64,000 nucleotides of DNA from Duganella sp. CF402 (lineage in GTDB: Bacteria > Pseudomonadota > Gammaproteobacteria > Burkholderiales > Burkholderiaceae_D). Positions 1 to 8,103 of the stretch are shown here, piece by piece. Position numbers and translations under genes: made by a program. Location: NCBI RefSeq assembly GCF_900109645.1, contig NZ_FOBG01000001.1, positions 3,020,262-3,084,261 on the forward strand, read 5' to 3'. Position 1 is the stretch's first letter. Every line of letters begins with the position of its first letter. The notes below the pieces were generated by a model that made no database searches, had not been told where the DNA came from, and saw nothing but the letters and a program-made list of their open reading frames with translations.

Positions 1-138
1 GGCGCTGATAGCCCATGTTCTCCACCACGAGAGCGGCATTGGCCTGGCGCAGTTGCGCATTTTCCCGGCGCAGCGCGGCGGTCATTTCAGCCAGCTGGTC
101 GATTTTATCGGAGAGGTCTTGGAATTCGGAAATCATCC
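1..138 (-). CDS. Small coiled-coil protein of TIGR02449/ZapB-like type, partial
   Basis: The reading frame starts with ATG at 138 on the minus strand and runs off the left edge, so 46 codons are visible. The protein begins MISEFQDLSDKIDQLAEM and continues as a heptad-like, Leu/Glu/Arg/Gln-rich helix with LRRENAQLRQANAALV. Such short N-terminal coiled coils are typical of the TIGR02449 family, which in Burkholderiales usually sits just before zapA. A role in cell division is inferred from that family context only, because zapA would lie outside the window. The inverted pair CCCGC/GCGGG lies just upstream of the start, close to where a ribosome would bind. Confidence 0.6.
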
Positions 139-206
139 CGCCACTATAGGGAGCGGGCGGGATGCCGTCAACCGAATCGCGTGTTTGCAACCAACAAGCA
201 CGCGAT

Positions 207-3026
207 TTATTTACTGCTTACCAACAATCCCGCCTCAATCGTGACGTGGCCTTCAATACCGCTGCCCTGGCCCGGTTCGGCCTCGATCAGCACATTGAGC
301 TCGCGCTTGCCGGCGCCGGCTGGCAGCGTCACGTCCAGCGCTTCGCTGGCGTAACTATCCTTCTTGCCGATCAACTGGCCGTTGAGCCAGACCTCCGCCT
401 TGCCCTTGATGGCAGCGAAGCGGATCCGGCCGGTGCCGTCGGCCAGGTTCTTGCGCGGCGTGAAGCTGGCGCGATACAGGTGGTACTTGCTGCCCGCTGC
501 GGCGCGCATCGGCGGCGAGCCCCAGCCCCAGGTGTTCATGTCGAAGCTGGCCAGTTTCTGGTTCGGATCGGGACGCGCGTCGCCGTCCGGCGCGATGCGC
601 CAGCTGCGCACGAAGGTGAGCGGCGCATCGGCCGGCTCGACGAACGGGATGGCGGCAACCTGCTTCACCGGGATCGTCACGCTGGCGGCTTGCAAGCCGG
701 CGGCAGTGGCGTTGATGGTGACGGCGTCCTTGCTGCCGTAGTTGGTCTGCACGATCAGCTGCGCCAGGCCGTTGAACAGGCGGCGGGTGGCGCCCTTCTC
801 GTCCTCGTGCGAATTCGGATCGCCGTTGCCGTGGCCGATGGAGCGGCCGCCGCCGCTGACGGCGAAGGTCACTTCATTGTCCGCCAGCGGCACCGCGCGA
901 CCTTGCGCATCCAGCGCGCGCACGGTGATCGGCATGGCGTCGTAGCCGTCGCCCGCCAGTTGCGCGCGGTCCGGCACCAGTTCCAGCCTGACCGGCGCGC
1001 CGGTAGTTTCCACCGCCGTGCGGACCACTTCCTTGCCGCCCTTGTAACCAATGGCTTCCAGCTTGCCCGGCTCGAAGGCGACGTTGAAGTTATTCATGCG
1101 GTACGGATCAACCTTCTGCTCGCCCAGTTCGCGGCCGTTCAGCAGCAGCTTGATGCGCTCGACGTTGGCCATCACCATTACGCGCACGTTCTCGCCCTGC
1201 TTCCAGTTCCAGTGCGGCGCAATGTGGATCAGCGGCTTATCCTTGATCCACTGCACCTGGTGGATGTAGTACGCGGTCTTGGCAAAACCGTTCAGGTCCA
1301 TGATGCCGAATACCGAGCTGACCGACGGCCATTCATTTGGCGTTGGTTCGCCGCGATAATCGAAACCGGTCCACACGAAACCGCCCGCCACGAATGGACG
1401 CGTGTCGATGGCTTGCCATGCGTCGCGGTGGGTGTTGCCCCACTGCGCCGCATCGTCGTCATAGCTGGCGATGAGGTTTTTCGACGGCACCGTCTTGTAC
1501 TCGCCGCGCGTCATGAAGGCGGAGGTATCTTCGGAGCTGGTGAACGGTTTGTTCGGATACGCCTTGTGGTACTTGTCGTAGTCCGGCACCTGATAGTTGG
1601 CGCCCACCACGTCCACCGCGTGCGAGACATTCAGCTCGGTGAGGAAGCCGCCGTTCATGGCGGCGGTGACCGGGCGTGTATCGTCCAGCGCCTTCACGGC
1701 AGCCGACATGCGGCGCACCATTTCGTAACCGACTTCGGTCGCCTGCACCGGCTCTTCGTTAAATACGGACCACAGCACTACACCCGGATGATGGCGGTCG
1801 CGCTTGACCATCCACTCCAGCTGCTTCATGTAGTCCGGCGATGGATTGAAGTTGCGATTCTCGTCCATGACGACGAAACCCATGCGGTCCACCATGTCCA
1901 GCACCTCGGCCGCCGGGGCGTTGTGCGAGAAGCGAATCGCATTCACGCCCAGCTCCTTCAGGCGGCGCAGGCGGTACTCCCACACCGAATCCGGCACCGC
2001 GACGCCGACACCGGCGTGGTCCTGGTGGATGCACACGCCTTGCAGCTTGACGTGCACACCGTTCAGGAAGAAGCCTTGCGCCGCATCGAAGCGGATGGTG
2101 CGGAAGCCGGTGTGCAGCGTGGTTTCATCCACCGCCTTGCCGGCCTGCAGGACGCGCGTGGTCACGCGATACAGATTGGTTTTCTCGATCGACCACAGGG
2201 CCGGATCGTTGATCGTTACCGGCAGCTGCACCACGCTGTTGGCCAGCACGCCCACGCGCGCCGGCGCGCTGCGTTGCGCCACCTGCTTGCCGGACGGGTC
2301 GTACACCGTCACTTCGACGATTGCATCGCCGGTGGTCTTGCCGCTGTTGTTCAGCGTGACCGCGACCGGAATGCTCCACTGTTTATCTTTGACGGGGCGC
2401 GGCGTGGCGTGCACGCCGTCCGTCACCACGTGCAGCGGGCTGCGTTTCACCAGCCAGCTATGGCGGTACATGCCCGCGCCTTCATACCACCAGCCCTCCA
2501 TCGCTTCCGCATCGACACGGATGGCGATGGTGTTCATCGCATCGCCGTAGCGCAGGTAAGGCGTGATGTCGATGTAGCTGGCGTTGTAGCCGGACCAGTT
2601 GCGGCTGACCACATTACCGTTCACCCACACCGTGGCGTGGGTGGCGATGGCGTCGAACTGCAATTCGAAATGCTTGCCGCGATCGGCCGCATCCACTTTC
2701 AGGTAGCGGCGATACCAGCCGATGCCGCGCGGACGATAGCCCTGCGCCACATTGGCTTTCGGATCGAACGGGCCTTCCACCGCCCAGTCGTGCGGCAAGT
2801 CGAGACGGCGCCAGTCCGAGTCGTCATATTCATTGCCGGCCGCGCCGCCGGCGCTGCCGGCCTTGGCATTGCCGTAGGATTCTTCATGTCCAACGATGGG
2901 CGGCTGGACGATATCGCCCTGGTGGAACAACCAGCCACGGTCGAGCGACAGGCGCTCGCGCGGGGCCGCACCTGCAGTCACGCAGGCCAGCATCAGCAGG
3001 ACAGTAGCTATCAGTCTTGTTTTCAA
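207..3026 (-). CDS. Secreted GH2 family beta-galactosidase
   Basis: A 939-residue protein with an N-terminal signal peptide (MKTRLIATVLLMLACVTAGAA). It is followed by the GH2 order: sugar-binding jelly roll (about 25-200), Ig-like domain (about 210-310), TIM barrel (about 310-600) and extra C-terminal beta domains. The barrel shows GVCIHQDHAG, NAIRFSHNAPA, the acid/base region LWSVFNEEP, and FTSSEDTSAF where the nucleophile Glu is expected. The start is TTG: GGAG lies 7 bases upstream and the signal peptide begins there. It is downstream of a TonB-dependent receptor on the same strand and close to galactonate genes, so release of galactose from beta-galactosides or galactan is the likely job. 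Exact specificity cannot be read from the sequence; another GH2 activity is possible. Confidence 0.88.
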   Translation of the reverse strand: MKTRLIATVLLMLACVTAGAAPRERLSLDRGWLFHQGDIVQPPIVGHEESYGNAKAGSAGGAAGNEYDDSDWRRLDLPHDWAVEGPFDPKANVAQGYRPRGIGWYRRYLKVDAADRGKHFELQFDAIATHATVWVNGNVVSRNWSGYNASYIDITPYLRYGDAMNTIAIRVDAEAMEGWWYEGAGMYRHSWLVKRSPLHVVTDGVHATPRPVKDKQWSIPVAVTLNNSGKTTGDAIVEVTVYDPSGKQVAQRSAPARVGVLANSVVQLPVTINDPALWSIEKTNLYRVTTRVLQAGKAVDETTLHTGFRTIRFDAAQGFFLNGVHVKLQGVCIHQDHAGVGVAVPDSVWEYRLRRLKELGVNAIRFSHNAPAAEVLDMVDRMGFVVMDENRNFNPSPDYMKQLEWMVKRDRHHPGVVLWSVFNEEPVQATEVGYEMVRRMSAAVKALDDTRPVTAAMNGGFLTELNVSHAVDVVGANYQVPDYDKYHKAYPNKPFTSSEDTSAFMTRGEYKTVPSKNLIASYDDDAAQWGNTHRDAWQAIDTRPFVAGGFVWTGFDYRGEPTPNEWPSVSSVFGIMDLNGFAKTAYYIHQVQWIKDKPLIHIAPHWNWKQGENVRVMVMANVERIKLLLNGRELGEQKVDPYRMNNFNVAFEPGKLEAIGYKGGKEVVRTAVETTGAPVRLELVPDRAQLAGDGYDAMPITVRALDAQGRAVPLADNEVTFAVSGGGRSIGHGNGDPNSHEDEKGATRRLFNGLAQLIVQTNYGSKDAVTINATAAGLQAASVTIPVKQVAAIPFVEPADAPLTFVRSWRIAPDGDARPDPNQKLASFDMNTWGWGSPPMRAAAGSKYHLYRASFTPRKNLADGTGRIRFAAIKGKAEVWLNGQLIGKKDSYASEALDVTLPAGAGKRELNVLIEAEPGQGSGIEGHVTIEAGLLVSSK

Positions 3027-3041
3027 AATCGGGCTCCAGAT

Positions 3042-3078
3042 AAAAAAAGCGGAGTAGCGCCATCACGCACCACTCCGC
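3042..3078 (-). terminator. Hairpin terminator between the TonB receptor and GH2
   Basis: On the minus strand GCGGAGT (3078-3072) pairs with ACTCCGC (3055-3049), followed directly by seven T. It lies between the receptor stop (3111) and the GH2 start (3026). It would therefore end or attenuate the receptor transcript before the GH2 gene. Confidence 0.65.
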
Positions 3079-3110
3079 AAAACCACGATAAAAAAGGGAT
3101 TAACGCGTGC

Positions 3111-5714
3111 TTACAGCTTGAAGGTCAGCCCCAGGTTGAAGCGGCGGCCGAACTCGGTGACTTCCTGCTGTCCCGGAATGTTGGCGCTAGTGTAGACCGC
3201 TTTCTGGTTGGTCAGGTTGTCGATACCGAAGCGCACTTGCAGGTTAGGCGTCAGTTGCTTCGCCAGGTTCAGCGTCACATAGGTTTCGGCTTCGTTCATG
3301 ATCAGCTGACCAGCGCCCCAGGTTGGGTTACGCGCAAACTTGCTGTGGTAGTTGGCCGACAGGCGCGCTTCGTAGCCTGCTTTCTCGTACCACAGGGTCA
3401 CGCCACCGTTGGACTTCATCAGGCCTTCGATCGGATAAGGATTGTTGGCCGGCGTCTGTTCCTTGATGTTGCTGGTGGTGTAGGCGTAGTTGCTGGCGAT
3501 ACCCAGGCCATCGAACGGCGCAGGCAGCGACGTGAAGGCTTGCTGGTAAATCAGTTCCAGGCCGCGAATATCACCACCTTCGCCGTTCACTGAACGGGTA
3601 ATGGTCGCAGTGCGGCCATTGATGGTGGTGGTGTCGCTTTCGATGGCGATATAACGCGATACCTTCTTGTAGAAGCCACCGGCCGACAACAGCGCGCCTT
3701 TGCCGAAGTACCATTGGTAGGACAAATCAACCTGATTGGCCATCATCGGCTTCAGGTCAGGATTACCGGCACTGCCGGTGATCGGCTGGCTGGTGTCCGT
3801 GGTGCTCAGGCTCAGGTTGCGCGAAGCGCGCATTTCATCCAGCGGTGCACGCGACATGGCGCGCGCCACGCTGAAGCGCACCTGGCGTTCCTGTGCTTCG
3901 TCCAGATTGAACACGAGGTTCAGGCTAGGCAGGACTTCGGTGTACGAAGTGCCGGCTTCCGTCGGGGTAGCCGCCGCGCCGTTGATCGACTCCGCGCCGT
4001 AGCCGGTCTGCTTGGTGTGCACCAGGCGCACACCGACGTTGCCACGGTAGGTTTTGCCGAAGGCTTCGCCATCCAGGTCGCCCTGCACGAAGGCCGAGGT
4101 GCTGCGCTCCTTGACCTTCCAGCCGGCCAGCTTGTCGTTCTGGATCTGCCAGTCTTCCTGCTTCTGGCCATTCGGGTTGAAGGCGTTGGCGCCGTAGGTC
4201 GAAGCGATGGTGCTGTCCCAGTCTTTCAGACCGATGAAGGCTGGGTAGCCATCAACGTTGATGGTCTCGTAGGCCGATGCCGGAATAGTTTTGCCGGCCA
4301 GGGTCCACGTGGTCTGGTGGTAGCTCTTCTCGCGATCGGTGGTGCGCACGCCAACCTTGAGGCGGTTGATAAAGCTGCCGTCAATGGCGCGCGATGCACT
4401 CAGGGCCGCTGCATTCAACTTGTCCCGCACGTGGCCGTCGGTGTCGATGTACAGGCTAGGATCGCCGAAATTGGAGACCTTGCCGCTGTCGATGCCAACG
4501 CTGTAGTTCTGCACTTCGTCGCCAGGGAACGACCAGGTGACCGGTACGTTGAAGGCACTCTGGCGCAGGTCGCGCCATGCGCTGCCACGGCGTGCGTGCG
4601 AAGTGGACAGGTCGGCGTCGATCTTCCACTCGCCGGCGTTGAACTTGCCGTTCAGGCCAGTGGCGGCCACGCTGGTGTCCTGCACGTAGATGAAGTCGTT
4701 GTTGATCAGGGTGGCGTTGCTGATGGTGCCGCCAACCACGTAGCCATTGCGTACATCGAGCTTGCTGTAGTTGGCCGAGTTGTAGCCATCCCAGTTGCCA
4801 ACGCCGTCAATCCAGTGCTGCAGGCCGCGCTCCTTGATCTTCGCTTCCGCGTAGTAGGTGTCGGCGGTGATCTGCACGTCGTTGTTCGGCTTCCACTCAA
4901 CCTTGCCCAGCACGCTGCCGCGCTTGTCCTTGCCCTGGCGCGCTTCGTCCTGGAAGCCCCACGGCAGCTTGTCGATCTTGCCGTCGCCGGTCACATCGAC
5001 CGAGTTGGTTTCATTGAAGCCCCAATGACGCTTGTTCTTCTGGATCGCAGGCTGGTCCTGGTAGCTGAAGGCCAGCGCCGCGCCGATGGTCTTGTTCGCG
5101 AACTGGTCGAGGAACACGCCACCGACACGCGGTGCGCTCTTGTCGGCGCCCTGGATATCCTTACCCAGCGGGTAGTACAGCGCATCGGCGCGCAGCACCA
5201 CCTGGCGGCCGCTCATCTTCAGCGGCGAAACCGTTTGCAAATCAATCGTCGTAGCGATGCCGCCTTCAGCCAGGTCGGCCTGCTGCGTCTTGTAGACGGT
5301 GGCGCCGCTCAACGACTCCGACGGGAACTGTTCGAAACGCACGGCGCGGTTAGGCTCCGACGATGCCAGCTCACGGCCGTTCAGGGTAGCGCCGATGAAG
5401 CGCGGGCCCATGCCGCGCGCCACGATCTGCGAAGCGTTGCCGCGATCCAGGCCCGAGGACAGGCCTGGCAGGCGCGCCAGCGATTCAGCGATGGTGGTAT
5501 CCGGCAGCTTGCCGATGTCTTCCGATGCGATGACTTCAACGATACTGTTGCTGGCTTCCTTGGCCGCCAGCGCATTGCGCACCGAAGCGCGAATACCGGT
5601 CACGTTGACCTGCTGGATGCCATCGGCGGCAGCTTCTTGTGCGAGAACGTCTTGGACCAGCAGTGGGGAAGTGAAGAGCGTAGCAATCAGCCAGCTCATT
5701 TTTTTATGTTTCAT
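3111..5714 (-). CDS. TonB-dependent receptor, carbohydrate type
   Basis: An 867-residue outer-membrane receptor of the TIGR01782 (Xanthomonas/Caulobacter) type. The signal peptide ends around VLAQEAAAD. The plug domain (about 35-160) contains VNVTGIRASVRNAL, DIGKLPDTTIAESLARLPG and VARGMGPRF, and is followed by a long beta-barrel ending FNLGLTFKL. The start ATG has GGAG at a good distance upstream. Receptors of this subgroup commonly import oligosaccharides. Its position directly before the GH2 beta-galactosidase and downstream of a LysR gene suggests uptake of galactan or galacto-oligosaccharides. The substrate is inferred from neighbours only. Confidence 0.9.
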   Translation of the reverse strand: MKHKKMSWLIATLFTSPLLVQDVLAQEAAADGIQQVNVTGIRASVRNALAAKEASNSIVEVIASEDIGKLPDTTIAESLARLPGLSSGLDRGNASQIVARGMGPRFIGATLNGRELASSEPNRAVRFEQFPSESLSGATVYKTQQADLAEGGIATTIDLQTVSPLKMSGRQVVLRADALYYPLGKDIQGADKSAPRVGGVFLDQFANKTIGAALAFSYQDQPAIQKNKRHWGFNETNSVDVTGDGKIDKLPWGFQDEARQGKDKRGSVLGKVEWKPNNDVQITADTYYAEAKIKERGLQHWIDGVGNWDGYNSANYSKLDVRNGYVVGGTISNATLINNDFIYVQDTSVAATGLNGKFNAGEWKIDADLSTSHARRGSAWRDLRQSAFNVPVTWSFPGDEVQNYSVGIDSGKVSNFGDPSLYIDTDGHVRDKLNAAALSASRAIDGSFINRLKVGVRTTDREKSYHQTTWTLAGKTIPASAYETINVDGYPAFIGLKDWDSTIASTYGANAFNPNGQKQEDWQIQNDKLAGWKVKERSTSAFVQGDLDGEAFGKTYRGNVGVRLVHTKQTGYGAESINGAAATPTEAGTSYTEVLPSLNLVFNLDEAQERQVRFSVARAMSRAPLDEMRASRNLSLSTTDTSQPITGSAGNPDLKPMMANQVDLSYQWYFGKGALLSAGGFYKKVSRYIAIESDTTTINGRTATITRSVNGEGGDIRGLELIYQQAFTSLPAPFDGLGIASNYAYTTSNIKEQTPANNPYPIEGLMKSNGGVTLWYEKAGYEARLSANYHSKFARNPTWGAGQLIMNEAETYVTLNLAKQLTPNLQVRFGIDNLTNQKAVYTSANIPGQQEVTEFGRRFNLGLTFKL

Positions 5715-5831
5715 TGTGCATCTCCAGTGTTTGTATTTGTCCCGTCTCTGATGAAGATGTGGACGGATAACCGGATGCTAACGAAACACGAATTTACAAA
5801 CCAATAGCTATTTTAGTTTGGGCCATACCAA

Positions 5832-5848
5832 GTTCGTATATCACGAAC
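5832..5848. promoter_or_regulatory. LysR-type T-N11-A dyad upstream of the TonB receptor
   Basis: GTTCGT (5832-5837) and ACGAAC (5843-5848) form a perfect inverted repeat around five bases. Inside it, T5834 and A5846 are separated by 11 bases, the classical LysR-family T-N11-A pattern. It lies about 120 bases before the receptor start, right after the stop of the neighbouring LysR gene. A second perfect palindrome, AATAGCTATT, is at 5803-5812. The regulator assignment is inferred. Confidence 0.5.
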
Positions 5849-5852
5849 CGCT

Positions 5853-6821
5853 TCAGCCCTGCGCTGGCGCGCGATAGTGAGGATAGATGCTGGCTGCAGC
5901 GTCGCGCAGCGCGGTCAGCATGGCATCGGCGCCGGGCGAGAGCTGATGTCGCTTGCGCGTCACAATGCCGAATGAGTCCATGCTGACGCCAAGATCGAAC
6001 GGCAGCACCTTCAGCAAGCCGGCGTCGAGATAGGGCTGCACGGCTTCGGCCGGCAGCGCCACCACCATGTCGTTATTCAGCAGGAGGCTGGCAACCACCG
6101 GCATGTCCAGCGTTTCGACGGTTTCCGCCGGCTGCTCAAGACCGTGCGACAGGAACAGCGCGGTCAGGCGATCGCGCAGGATGGAACCGGCTGGCGGCAG
6201 GATCCAGCACTGCTCCATCAGGTCTTCGAGTTTCAATTCCTTGCGGTCCATCAGCGGATGGCTGGCACGCGCGATCAGCAAATGCGGCTCGTCGGTCAGT
6301 GGTTCAAAATTCAGTTCATCGGCCGCCTCGGTGTCGAGGATGCGGCCCACCACCAGATCCAGCTCACCACTGCGCAGGCGTTCCACCAGCACTTTGCTGG
6401 TCGACATATTCACCGCCACGTGCACGCGCGCGTGGCGCTCCTTGAGCAGGTTGATGGCTTTCGGCACCAGCCCGGTGGCCGGCGCCAGCACAGTGCCGAT
6501 GCCCACGCGGCCGCGCAGGCCGGACAACAGTTCCATCACTTCCTGGTGCGCCGCGTCCATCTCCGCCAGCGCCGCGCCGGCGCGGCGGATCAGCACCTTG
6601 CCATACCAGGTCGGCGACACGCCGCGCGACAAGCGCTCGAACAACTGCACCCCGAGCGCGTGCTCCAGCTCACCCAATAATTTGGATGCACCGGGTTGCG
6701 TCAGGTTGGCTGCTTGCGCTGCGTGGGCAATCGAACCATGCCGGCCGAGTTCGACCAGCAAGACGAGGTGACGGGTTTTCAGGTGGGAACGAACAAAGCG
6801 GTCCGAGCGGGAATCAGTCAT
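5853..6821 (-). CDS. LysR family transcriptional regulator (galactose locus)
   Basis: A 322-residue LysR protein. The N-terminal winged helix-turn-helix is visible at about residues 14-75 (RHLVLLVELGRHGSIAHAAQ, NLTQPGASKLLGELEHALG, LFERLSRG), followed by a LysR substrate-binding domain to about residue 305. The family resembles the GbpR-type sugar regulators, judged by eye. It lies between a degenerate SMP-30-like gene (upstream) and the TonB receptor/GH2 pair (downstream), all on the minus strand. A T-N11-A dyad sits just past its stop, in front of the receptor. Control of galactoside uptake or of the divergent dgoD operon is a reasonable inference. The effector is unknown. Confidence 0.85.
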   Translation of the reverse strand: MTDSRSDRFVRSHLKTRHLVLLVELGRHGSIAHAAQAANLTQPGASKLLGELEHALGVQLFERLSRGVSPTWYGKVLIRRAGAALAEMDAAHQEVMELLSGLRGRVGIGTVLAPATGLVPKAINLLKERHARVHVAVNMSTSKVLVERLRSGELDLVVGRILDTEAADELNFEPLTDEPHLLIARASHPLMDRKELKLEDLMEQCWILPPAGSILRDRLTALFLSHGLEQPAETVETLDMPVVASLLLNNDMVVALPAEAVQPYLDAGLLKVLPFDLGVSMDSFGIVTRKRHQLSPGADAMLTALRDAAASIYPHYRAPAQG

Positions 6822-6879
6822 ATTGGTGATCAGTTTGATTGCCCATCATAAAGGGGGGCCGGAGCAGCGTCAATCACCG

Positions 6880-7797
6880 TCACGCGTGCAAACTGGCAGT
6901 GGAAGCGCTCCCGCTATCAATAAACAAGGTATCGGCCACGCCGGGCGCCAGCCCTTTGAGCAGGCCAGGCGGCAAGCCGTACAAACCGCCCTGCGCGCCC
7001 AGCACCAGCAACTGGTCCAGCCCCGGGCCGCCGAAGGCCACGCTGGCCGCCGCCTCGCGCGCCAGCGCAACCTGCTGCAGCGCGTGGCCATGACTGTCGT
7101 ACTGCACCAGTACGCCGCCCTGCACGCTCCACAAGTTGCCATCGCTGTCGAAGATGGCTGCGCCAGCGCCCTGCTCCAGCAACTCTGAAAACGGTTTCAC
7201 AACGCTAACCTTGGCCCGTTCCGGCTCGTAGTCGCATTGCATGATGGCGCCCCGCGCGGCGTCGGCAAACACCATGCGCCGGCCGTCCGGGCTGAAGGCG
7301 ATGCTGGCGGCGGCGGCCACCGCCGGCAAGGCCAGGCGGCGCAGGCCGTAACGCTGCGAATATTGGTAGAAGCTGCCGATCGGGCGCTTGTCCTGCCCGG
7401 TGTTGGCGGTGCCGAACACGAAGTTGCCGGCACGGTCGGCGCAACCGTCGCTGATGCTGGTGCGCGGCTCGGCCGCATCGATGGTGATCAGCACCTGCGC
7501 CTGCAACGGCCGGCTCGGCTGGCCGGGCTGCGGCAGCTCGACCATGCCGAGGCGCTTGCCCAGTCCCAGCAACACGCGGCCGGAGGTGCAGCACGCCATC
7601 ACACTGGCGCTTTCCAGCATGCGCACGCCGCTCGGCATGGCGGGCGGCGCCGGCCATGCGTACAGCTGGCTACCGATCGGATCCGGCCAGCGCCAGCACT
7701 GTGCCAGCGCGTCCCAGCGTAACGCGCTACCGGCCTGCCCGACCCGGATTAACATGACGCCGGGCGTGGAAGCGACGGTGGTGCTGGGGGAGTTCAT
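6880..7797 (-). CDS. SMP-30/gluconolactonase-like protein lacking metal ligands
   Basis: A 305-residue protein with the six-bladed propeller outline of the SMP-30 family: SDGCADRAGNFVFGTAN, SIAFSPDGRRMVFADAARG and FDSDGNLWSVQGG match conserved blade segments. The family's metal ligands appear absent. There is no LGEGP-type Glu near the N terminus, NDG reads SDG, NG before AFSPDG reads AS, and PDG before the last segment reads GAG. The intact paralogue at 31265-32146 keeps all four. The start at MNSPST is preferred because an upstream extension would run through a palindromic repeat. Galactonolactonase is the family expectation beside dgoD, but this copy may be non-catalytic. Confidence 0.75.
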   Translation of the reverse strand: MNSPSTTVASTPGVMLIRVGQAGSALRWDALAQCWRWPDPIGSQLYAWPAPPAMPSGVRMLESASVMACCTSGRVLLGLGKRLGMVELPQPGQPSRPLQAQVLITIDAAEPRTSISDGCADRAGNFVFGTANTGQDKRPIGSFYQYSQRYGLRRLALPAVAAAASIAFSPDGRRMVFADAARGAIMQCDYEPERAKVSVVKPFSELLEQGAGAAIFDSDGNLWSVQGGVLVQYDSHGHALQQVALAREAAASVAFGGPGLDQLLVLGAQGGLYGLPPGLLKGLAPGVADTLFIDSGSASTASLHA

Positions 7798-7831
7798 ACG
7801 GCAGTCCTGGCAGGCGATTTTTGACGTTCCC

Positions 7832-7837
7832 AGTCTA
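7832..7837 (-). promoter_or_regulatory. Putative -10 element of the SMP-30-like gene
   Basis: TAGACT on the minus strand lies 35 bases before the SMP-30-like start, inside the 10-mer CAGTCTAAGC (7831-7840). The same 10-mer recurs inverted at 8054-8063 in front of dgoD. It could be a shared -10 hexamer or part of a shared operator. No convincing -35 is seen. Confidence 0.35.
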
Positions 7838-7887
7838 AGCGAGGCCCCTGTGCTACAGCTATGAATAAACCGCTTCCAACCATGACG

Positions 7888-8006
7888 ATATCGGATAGCA
7901 CAGCCAACGTCATCCCGGCGCAGGCCGGGATCCATAGAACGCTGGCCGGTCAGCTCAGCATGGGTTCCGGCCTGCGCCGGAACGACGGCCGGAAGCTATC
8001 CGATAT
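7888..8006. repeat. REP-like palindrome pair flanked by 12-bp inverted repeats
   Basis: Two head-to-head GC-rich palindromes (7909-7935 with CCCGGCGCAGGCCGGG; 7962-7987 with TTCCGGCCTGCGCCGGAA) lie inside perfect 12-bp outer inverted repeats, ATATCGGATAGC at 7888-7899 and its complement at 7995-8006. It fills most of the 306-base gap between the SMP-30-like gene and dgoD. No coding potential or target-site duplication is seen. A related pair occurs at 40340-40418. Confidence 0.75.
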
Positions 8007-8038
8007 TGATATGGGTCCTTACGAATTAATCATATTTC

Positions 8039-8063
8039 CAGTCTAGCGACCCGGCTTAGACTG
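8039..8063 (+). promoter_or_regulatory. Inverted repeat and -10 element before dgoD
   Basis: CAGTCTA (8039-8045) and TAGACTG (8057-8063) form a 7-bp inverted repeat with an 11-base spacer. The right arm contains TAGACT (8057-8062), suitable as a -10 hexamer 41 bases before the dgoD start. The arm matches the element in front of the divergent SMP-30-like gene, so one regulator could control both. This is inference from sequence symmetry. Confidence 0.4.
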
Positions 8064-8103
8064 AGCGCTGTTCCCTGAACCACCCTCACACCGATCCGAT
8101 CCT

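Noticed and set aside
162..3593. Very long plus-strand reading frame opposite GH2 and the TonB receptor
   Set aside because: It lies antisense to a clear GH2 protein, has no family features and reflects the high GC. The same applies to the long frames opposite the receptor (3714-5807), glk (38775-40319) and GH31 (54042-55928).
7798..7935. N-terminal extension of the SMP-30-like gene to 7935
   Set aside because: The added residues come from the REP-like repeat and have no match to the family; the ATG at 7797 is the better start.
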